Shown in pieces: positions 22,529-28,493 of a stretch of DNA of 28,493 nucleotides. Source of the stretch: Calditrichia bacterium (GTDB lineage: Bacteria; Calditrichota; Calditrichia; RBG-13-44-9); the NCBI GenBank assembly GCA_026991005.1, contig JALXCH010000063.1, forward strand, positions 1 through 28,493, read 5' to 3'. The first letter of the stretch is position 1, and each line of letters opens with the position of its first letter. The position numbers and the translations under genes were made by a program. Below the pieces are notes generated by a model, which searched no databases, was not told the DNA's origin, and saw nothing but the letters and a program-made list of their open reading frames with translations.

Positions 22529-23677
22529 ATGAGAAACATATACTTCCTTTTTTTATTTTTAACTGGTTTAATCTTTCTTGTTTCCTGCGGTGGGGAATCG
22601 GAAAATGAAGCAGCACCTCCGGAAGTGGTCGTTTTCACCACCAAAGCAGAGAAAGTACCGATTTATCAGGAATTTGTGGGGCAGATTTACGGGCAGAAGG
22701 ATATTCGCATCCCCGCGCGGGTCGAAGGATTTCTGGAAGGCATCTATTTCAAGCAGGGTTCTGTGGTGAAAAAAGGACAGTTGCTTTACACCATCGATCC
22801 CCAACCCTTCGAGGCTAAAGTTGCTGCCCGGATGAGTGAATTAGCCGAAGCGAAAACCCTGTTAGCCAAAGCCCAAAGCGACCTGAACCGAATTCGCCCA
22901 CTGGCCGAAATCAATGCCGTTAGCCAGAGCGAACTGGACGCAGCGGTGGCTCAGTTCGAAGCAGCCCAGGCCGGTGTGAAAGCGGCGGAAGCCAACCTGC
23001 GTGCAGCACGAATCCAGTTGAGTTACACCCGCATCAAAGCGCCTATTACCGGAATCATTGGCAAAACCAAAGCCAAAGTGGGCGATTTTGTGGGCCGTTC
23101 TCCTAATCCGGTTGTTCTGAATACCGTCTCCAAAATCGATACCATCCTGGTGGATTTCTTCCTGAACGAGTCCCAGTACCTGCAATTGGCTCGAGCCTAT
23201 CTGAACCATTCGGGAGAAAGACTGGAGCAAATCCGCAATTCCCAGGACAAAAATCTGGAACTGATCCTGGCCGATGGTTCGGTTCACCCGGAAAAAGGAG
23301 CCATCGTTTTTGTCGATCGCAACGTGGATCCCTCCACCGGTGCCATTCTGATTGAAGCCTACTTTCCCAATCCCAAAAAATTATTGCGTCCTGGGCAGTA
23401 CGCCAAAATCCGCGCCGAAGTGGATGAAGTGGAAAACGGCATTCTGGTACCCCAGCGTGCTGTGAGCGAATTCCAGGGTATCTATCAGGTGTACGTGGTG
23501 AATGATTCTAACATTGTCCAGCTTCGCGAAGTTAAAACCGGGCCCACCGTTAAAGACAAATGGTTGATTCTGGAAGGACTTAAACCGGGCGAACGGGTGG
23601 TAGTGGAAGGTATTCAGATGCTAAAACCGGGAATGACCGTTACACCTGTAACTAAAGAAGAAACCAACCCATTATAA
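22529..23677 (+). CDS. RND efflux periplasmic adaptor (membrane fusion protein) lipoprotein
   Basis: A 382-residue AcrA/MexA-type adaptor. The signal ends in lipobox LVSC, so Cys20 is lipidated and anchors the protein to the inner membrane. The order is family-typical: a first barrel/lipoyl half (IPARVEGFLEGIYFKQGSVVKKGQLLYTIDPQPFEAK, about 61-96), an alpha-hairpin (about 97-165, KTLLAKAQSDLNRIRPLAE), the second lipoyl half (RIKAPITGIIGKTKAKVGDFV), a beta-barrel domain with VDRNVDPSTGAILIEAYFPNP, and a membrane-proximal domain (GILVPQRAVSEFQG). GGAGG lies seven bases before the ATG. It is first in an operon with the pump and the outer-membrane factor, a full tripartite exporter. The adjacent DNA has no local TetR/MarR-type regulator gene. 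Confidence 0.95.
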   Translation: MRNIYFLFLFLTGLIFLVSCGGESENEAAPPEVVVFTTKAEKVPIYQEFVGQIYGQKDIRIPARVEGFLEGIYFKQGSVVKKGQLLYTIDPQPFEAKVAARMSELAEAKTLLAKAQSDLNRIRPLAEINAVSQSELDAAVAQFEAAQAGVKAAEANLRAARIQLSYTRIKAPITGIIGKTKAKVGDFVGRSPNPVVLNTVSKIDTILVDFFLNESQYLQLARAYLNHSGERLEQIRNSQDKNLELILADGSVHPEKGAIVFVDRNVDPSTGAILIEAYFPNPKKLLRPGQYAKIRAEVDEVENGILVPQRAVSEFQGIYQVYVVNDSNIVQLREVKTGPTVKDKWLILEGLKPGERVVVEGIQMLKPGMTVTPVTKEETNPL

Positions 23678-23804
23678 CGAGTTGGTTTCCTCAATTTAAT
23701 CCGCGTATTGAATTCGAAGAACCTTTCAATAGCGGTTTGCTAATTCATGGAATACACTTTATGTGCAAATAAATTCAGGAACACTAAAAAGGTAACGAGA
23801 TAAC

Positions 23805-26800
23805 ATGGGTGAATTTTTTGTACGAAGACCAATAGTTGCTATGGTAATTGCCATTATCTTGGTAATTGTGGGGATTGTATCCATGATGCAGCTTCCGGTT
23901 GAGCAATACCCGGAGCTAACCCCACCCATGGTGGAAATAAACACCAACTACGTAGGAGCCAACGCCCTCAATGTGGAACAATCAGTCGCCACACCGCTGG
24001 AGCAAAAAATTAACGGTGTGGAGAACATGATTTATATGCAATCCATCAATACCAATTCGGGTTATATGAGTATTAAAGTTTCGTTTCGTCTGGGAACAGA
24101 CCCTAATATGAACACTGTATTAGTACAAAATCGGGTATCCACAGTAACCCAGATTCCTGCTGAAGTAAAACAATACGGCGTAACCACCGAAAAAACATTT
24201 TCCTTTCCCCTGATGGTAATATCCATGTATTCTCCAAATGGCAGTTATGATCGAAATTTTGTAGGAAATTTTGCCAGAATTAATGTAGTTGACGAGCTTG
24301 CCCGGATTTATGGAGTTGGAAAGGCCGAAGTAATTGGTACAAAAGATTATGCCATGCGCATCTGGATTAAACCCGATCGTGTGGCTCAATTGGGCCTGAC
24401 CATTCCCGAAATTGTAAATGCCCTCAAAGAGCAAAACCAGCTGGTACCCGGAGGCAAATTCGGCGGAGAACCGGCTCCCCCGGGAACAGAATTTACTTAC
24501 ACGGTTAGCCTGCGCGACCGCCTGAAAACACCCGAAGAATTCGGAAATATAGTGCTGCGTACCAACCCCGATGGTTCCCAGATCCACCTCCGGGATGTGG
24601 CACGAATCGAAATGGGTACCGAAATGTACGAGGCTTATGCCCGGATTAATGGAAAAGACTGTGTCTTCATTTTTATCTTTCAGGCTCCCGGTTCCAACGC
24701 TATGGATGTTGCCAATAGTGTTAAGGAGACCATGGCGCGTCTTTCTCAGGACTTCCCGGAAGACATTAGCTATGTGCTTTCGCTGGATACTACCCGCCCC
24801 ATCGAGGCTGGCTTGAAGGAAATTGTCACCACCCTGTTCATTGCTCTTCTTCTGGTCATTCTGGTGGTGTTTATATTTTTGCAGGACTGGCGAGCTACCC
24901 TGATTCCTACCCTAGCAATCCCGGTTTCGCTAATAGCGGCATTTATGGCGTTTCCCTTCCTGGGTTTCTCCATTAACACCCTCTCCCTATTGGGACTGGT
25001 ACTGGCTATCGGTATCGTGGTGGACGATGCCATTGTGGTGGTGGAAGCGGTGACTGTGTACATCGAAAAAGGGTTATCGCCGGCCAAAGCTACCATTCAG
25101 GCCATGAAGGATGTGACCGCACCAGTCATTGCTACCACTCTGGTACTGGTGGCGGTATTTGTGCCGGTGGTTTACATCAGTGGAATTACCGGGCGCCTTT
25201 ACCAGCAGTTTGCCATTACCATTGCAGTCTCTGTGGTGTTTTCTTCTTTGAATGCGCTTACCCTAAGTCCGGCACTTAGTTCGCTGCTTTTGCGTAAACG
25301 CAAACCTTCCCGGGGCATTTTGGGACGCTTTTTCAATAAGTTTAATCAGGGAATGGATGTCTCTACCGAAAAGTACCTCAGCTTTACCAGCATCATTTCT
25401 CGCCGCATAAAACGTGGAATTATTTTTATTGTGATTATCTCTGCGCTTATTCTGGTGGTCGGTAAATTTGTACCAGCTGGATTTGTACCGGAGGAAGATC
25501 AAGGTTACTTCATGGTGAATATTCAGTTACCCAATGCCGCATCCCTGCAACGTACTCTGGAAGTGGTGAAACAGGTGGAAAAGATTCTAGATCAATATCC
25601 CGAAATTGAATATCATTCTTCCATTCCCGGGTATAGTTTGCTAATTAATAGCATGTCTTCTAATAATGCTTCGGTATTTGTTACCCTGAAGGATTGGAGT
25701 AAACGGGAACGAACCGCCAAAGAGATCATTAATGCCCTGAACCAGCAATTGAGCAAGGAGATTTTACAAGGGGTGGCAGTTGCTTTTGGCCCCCCAGCTA
25801 TTCAAGGGCTGGGTACAGGATCTGGATTCAGTATTATGATACAGGACAAAGGGGGTAACTCGGTGCAATATCTGGCGGAGCACACCCGACGATTCATCGA
25901 GGCAGCACAGAAACGCCCGGAAATCGGAACGGCTTTCACCACCTTCCAGGCAAATGTTCCCCAACGCTTTATCGATGTAAACACCGAAAAAGTACTGAAA
26001 GCCGGAGTTTCGTTGAATGACCTGTACACCACCTTAAGTGCTTTTTTAGGCGGAATGTATGTCAACGATTTCAACCGCTTTGGGCGTTTGTATAAAGTGT
26101 ACATGCAGGCAGATAGCAAGTATCGGCAATCCCCGAGCCAATTGCAAAATTTCTTTGTGAAGAATAAAGAAGGAAAAATGGTTCCCCTTTCCACTTTGCT
26201 TACAGTGAAAAGCGTAGTGGGTCCGGAATACACGACCCGTTTTAACCTTTACCGTGCCGTAGAAGTGATGGGAGCACCCGCGCCGGGTTATTCCTCAGGC
26301 CAGGCCATGCAGGCATTGCGCGAAGTCGCCGCAGAAGTGCTACCCGGGGATATGGGCTATGCCTGGAATGCCATGAGCTACCAGGAAGATAAAGCCTCCG
26401 GAACTGCCGCTACCGTTTTCGCCTTCTCCCTGCTGTTTGTGTTTCTCATTCTGGCCGCGCAATACGAAAGCTGGTCACTTCCCTTTGCCATCCTTCTAGG
26501 TACTCCGTTTGCCGTGTTTGGGGCATTCTTTTTCCTGATGCTGGCCCGCTTCTTTAGTCCCTCTTACGAGAACAACATTTTCGCCCAGATATCCCTGGTG
26601 ATGCTCATCGCCATGGCTGCTAAAAACGCCATCCTTATTGTGGAATTTGCCAAGATGAAATTCGACGAGGGGCATAATCTGTTCGACGCCGCCATGGAAG
26701 CAGCGAAACTGCGCTTCCGCCCCATCCTCATGACAGCTTTCTCTTTCATTCTGGGAATTCTCCCTCTGCTGGTAGCTTCCGGTGCCGGTGCCGAAGCCCG

Positions 26801-26963
26801 CAAGGTGATGGGAATGACCCTGTTTGGAGGCATGTTAATGGCAACGGTCATCGGAATTTTCATGTATCCCATGCTTTTTGTGTTCATCGGGAAAATTGCG
26901 AAATACGAACAAAAACGGGAAAAACTTAATACCGAATCTGCAACCTCCATCGGAGAAGGGTAG
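23805..26963 (+). CDS. RND efflux pump, HAE1/AcrB family
   Basis: A 1052-residue inner-membrane proton/drug antiporter, normal length for the hydrophobe/amphiphile exporter family. It starts MGEFFVRRPIVAMVIAI, as in AcrB/MexB. Transmembrane helix 4 holds the proton-relay pair Asp407-Asp408 (GIVVDDAIVVVEAV), and helix 10 holds Lys940 (AMAAKNAILIVEFAK). By my count these numbers equal those of E. coli AcrB. Two large periplasmic loops (about 30-335 and 555-865) form the porter and docking domains, with GYSSGQAMQAL in the second. The ATG at 23805 has only a weak AAGG upstream, and 127 bases separate it from the adaptor gene. It should be a functional multidrug or solvent pump. Specific substrates cannot be read from sequence. 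Confidence 0.96.
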   Translation: MGEFFVRRPIVAMVIAIILVIVGIVSMMQLPVEQYPELTPPMVEINTNYVGANALNVEQSVATPLEQKINGVENMIYMQSINTNSGYMSIKVSFRLGTDPNMNTVLVQNRVSTVTQIPAEVKQYGVTTEKTFSFPLMVISMYSPNGSYDRNFVGNFARINVVDELARIYGVGKAEVIGTKDYAMRIWIKPDRVAQLGLTIPEIVNALKEQNQLVPGGKFGGEPAPPGTEFTYTVSLRDRLKTPEEFGNIVLRTNPDGSQIHLRDVARIEMGTEMYEAYARINGKDCVFIFIFQAPGSNAMDVANSVKETMARLSQDFPEDISYVLSLDTTRPIEAGLKEIVTTLFIALLLVILVVFIFLQDWRATLIPTLAIPVSLIAAFMAFPFLGFSINTLSLLGLVLAIGIVVDDAIVVVEAVTVYIEKGLSPAKATIQAMKDVTAPVIATTLVLVAVFVPVVYISGITGRLYQQFAITIAVSVVFSSLNALTLSPALSSLLLRKRKPSRGILGRFFNKFNQGMDVSTEKYLSFTSIISRRIKRGIIFIVIISALILVVGKFVPAGFVPEEDQGYFMVNIQLPNAASLQRTLEVVKQVEKILDQYPEIEYHSSIPGYSLLINSMSSNNASVFVTLKDWSKRERTAKEIINALNQQLSKEILQGVAVAFGPPAIQGLGTGSGFSIMIQDKGGNSVQYLAEHTRRFIEAAQKRPEIGTAFTTFQANVPQRFIDVNTEKVLKAGVSLNDLYTTLSAFLGGMYVNDFNRFGRLYKVYMQADSKYRQSPSQLQNFFVKNKEGKMVPLSTLLTVKSVVGPEYTTRFNLYRAVEVMGAPAPGYSSGQAMQALREVAAEVLPGDMGYAWNAMSYQEDKASGTAATVFAFSLLFVFLILAAQYESWSLPFAILLGTPFAVFGAFFFLMLARFFSPSYENNIFAQISLVMLIAMAAKNAILIVEFAKMKFDEGHNLFDAAMEAAKLRFRPILMTAFSFILGILPLLVASGAGAEARKVMGMTLFGGMLMATVIGIFMYPMLFVFIGKIAKYEQKREKLNTESATSIGEG

Positions 26964-27028
26964 GCACCTATCTCCAGCATTTAATTTTAAAAGGTGAAAA
27001 AGAAACTATAAAAAGAAAAATCATAGCA

Positions 27029-28459
27029 ATGAAACGAAAAATCATCATACTCGGATTACTTGGAATATTCTGGTTGAGCGGATGCTCTTTTGCACCGAAG
27101 TTTCAGAAACCAGACATGCCCACGCCAGAGAGTTTTCGCTTCGATAGCCTGAAAGTAGATACGTTAAGCACGCTGCGCTGGTGGGAATTGTTCAATGACC
27201 CGAAGTTAAAAGAACTTATCGAGGTGGGACTGAAAAATAATAAAGACGTCCGGATAGCTGCTGCCCGGGTGGAACAGGCCCGTGCCACTCACGGTTTTCA
27301 GAAAGCCGATCTCTTTCCGGCTCTGAAACTTGCTGCCAGCGCCTCCCGGGGTGATTTTGCCTTTATGAAGCTGCCCAATGTTTCGAACAATTTCTACGCC
27401 ACAGCCGTGCTCTCCTGGGAACTGGATTTCTGGGGGAAATATCGGAATCTGACCAAAGCGGCGAAAATGGAATATCTGGCCTCGGAGTTCGGTATGCGCT
27501 CGGTACAAATCAGTTTGATTGCCGAAATTGCCCGCACCTACTATTTATTATTGGATTATCGAGAGCGACTCAACATTGCCCGCCAGACGCTGAAGTTACG
27601 GGAAGATGCTCTGCAAATCATTCAGGAACGATTTAATAAAGGGATTATCCCGGAAATCGATTTAAATCAAGCGCAGATTCAGAAAGCGATTGCTGAAGCT
27701 GCCATTCCTTTTTACGAACGGCTGGTCAAGAAAACCGAAAATGCTCTGAGCATTTTGCTGGGGCGCAGTCCCGCTGACATCACTTCTACCCAGGAGTTAA
27801 AAAAATTGCAGTTACCGCCGGACATTCCTCCGGGGTTGCCTTCCACCCTGTTGCTCCGGCGACCTGACATCGTCGCTCAGGAGCACCGTTTGCGGGCGCA
27901 GCTGGCACGGGTCGGTGTAGCCCAGGCTCTGAGGCTCCCTTCCATTAATATTACCGGATTGCTGGGATTAGCCAGCAGCGAACTGAACACACTAATAAAC
28001 AGCGATGCTCAAACCTGGAATTTAGGAGCCGGTTTAACCGGCCCCATTTTTCAATTTGGTAAGAACTTACGCCGGGTAGATGTGGAAAAAGCGCGTGCGG
28101 AAGAAGCCCTGCGCCAGTATGAGAAAACCATTTTGCAGGCTTTCCGTGAAGTAGATGATGCGCTGGTGGATATTTACACCTTAAAGCAGGAACTGAAGGC
28201 GCGGCAGGAACATTTCCAGGCTGCTAAAAACGCCGAACGCCTGGCGATGCAACGCTACAATAAAGGTGTAACCAGCTATCTGGAAGTCATCGAAACCCAG
28301 CGCTCCGCTTTCGAAGCAGAGCTGGCTCTTTCCCAGACCCGGCAGCAACTGTTTGCTGCTTACGTAAATCTGTACAAAGCTCTGGGTGGCGGCTGGCTCA
28401 ATCCTCAGGAAGAACAGGCAGCACGACAGGCCGCACAGGAAATTCTAAAGAAACAATAA
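27029..28459 (+). CDS. Outer-membrane efflux factor, NodT/OprM-type lipoprotein
   Basis: A 476-residue TolC-superfamily channel protein. The signal peptide ends in lipobox LSGC (Cys19). FAPKFQKPDMPTP and WWELFNDPKLKELIEVGLKNNKDVRIA (51-77) are the typical NodT/OprM start. Two structural repeats follow, each with long coiled-coil helices (VEQARATHGFQKADLFPAL, then the second half VAQEHRLRAQLARVGVAQALRLPSI, GPIFQFGKNLRRVD and YNKGVTSYLEVIETQRSAFEAELAL). The RRPD phrase near 278 marks the repeat junction. It forms a trimeric tunnel docking with the adaptor and pump encoded upstream. The gap to the pump gene is 65 bases, with no strong ribosome binding site near the ATG. Downstream only 34 bases remain in the window. 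Confidence 0.95.
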   Translation: MKRKIIILGLLGIFWLSGCSFAPKFQKPDMPTPESFRFDSLKVDTLSTLRWWELFNDPKLKELIEVGLKNNKDVRIAAARVEQARATHGFQKADLFPALKLAASASRGDFAFMKLPNVSNNFYATAVLSWELDFWGKYRNLTKAAKMEYLASEFGMRSVQISLIAEIARTYYLLLDYRERLNIARQTLKLREDALQIIQERFNKGIIPEIDLNQAQIQKAIAEAAIPFYERLVKKTENALSILLGRSPADITSTQELKKLQLPPDIPPGLPSTLLLRRPDIVAQEHRLRAQLARVGVAQALRLPSINITGLLGLASSELNTLINSDAQTWNLGAGLTGPIFQFGKNLRRVDVEKARAEEALRQYEKTILQAFREVDDALVDIYTLKQELKARQEHFQAAKNAERLAMQRYNKGVTSYLEVIETQRSAFEAELALSQTRQQLFAAYVNLYKALGGGWLNPQEEQAARQAAQEILKKQ

Positions 28460-28493
28460 ACTGAGAGCGGTGGGAAAAGGGGGCTTTTTGGGT

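Noticed and set aside
23759..26980. Several antisense frames over 60 codons opposite the RND pump gene
   Set aside because: The pump gene explains the DNA fully; the antisense frames have no motifs or starts with ribosome binding sites.
28460..28493. Possible terminator after the outer-membrane factor gene
   Set aside because: AAAAGGGGGCTTTTT could form only a tiny hairpin with a G loop, and the window ends before a full element could be judged.

Overview
The window is a 28.5 kb stretch of a Gram-negative bacterial chromosome with moderate GC content and mostly housekeeping or envelope genes. I see no rRNA, tRNA, phage, insertion sequence or CRISPR array. An outer-membrane beta-barrel, three lipoproteins, a complete tripartite RND pump and secreted proteins indicate two membranes. 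A two-CXXC protein disulfide oxidoreductase (CQYC and CPYC, as in thermophile PDOs) suggests a thermophilic lineage. One promoter candidate has the TTTG/TAnnTTTx layout known from Bacteroidota. My best guess is a member of the FCB superphylum such as Calditrichota or a relative. This is inference from protein style, not from a marker gene.

Layout. 1-332: C-terminal end of an Rpn-type (PD-(D/E)XK) protein with a GIQQ repeat tail. 654-3034: PfkB-type sugar kinase, inositol-monophosphatase-type phosphatase and a ComEA-like helix-hairpin-helix protein. 3229-4572: tight operon of ECF sigma factor, zinc-type anti-sigma factor and YbjQ/UPF0145 protein. 5264-7690: signal peptide peptidase SppA with a beta-strand-rich, barrel-like N-terminal extension, closed by a clear terminator. 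7968-9677 (minus): thiol-redox operon of PDO, thioredoxin-like lipoprotein and OsmC-type peroxidase. 9897-11896: NAD kinase overlapping a membrane glycosyltransferase. 12383-18905: secreted Ig/FN3-like protein, secreted FecR-domain protein, large outer-membrane barrel and CHASE2 adenylate cyclase. 19384-21156 (minus): cyclase-family hydrolase and a YciB-like membrane protein fused to a Nudix hydrolase. 21314-22189: membrane-anchored alpha/beta hydrolase. 22529-28459: RND efflux operon (adaptor, pump, outer-membrane factor).

The most interesting region is 12383-18905. Four consecutive same-strand genes combine an outer-membrane barrel with periplasmic Ig-like domains, two exported proteins, and an inner-membrane CHASE2 receptor whose cytoplasmic class III cyclase domain keeps its catalytic residues. 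I read this as a candidate trans-envelope system that turns an envelope or surface signal into cAMP. The parts are recognisable families, but the assembly as a system is inference. Other unusual architectures are the SppA fusion and the YciB-Nudix fusion.
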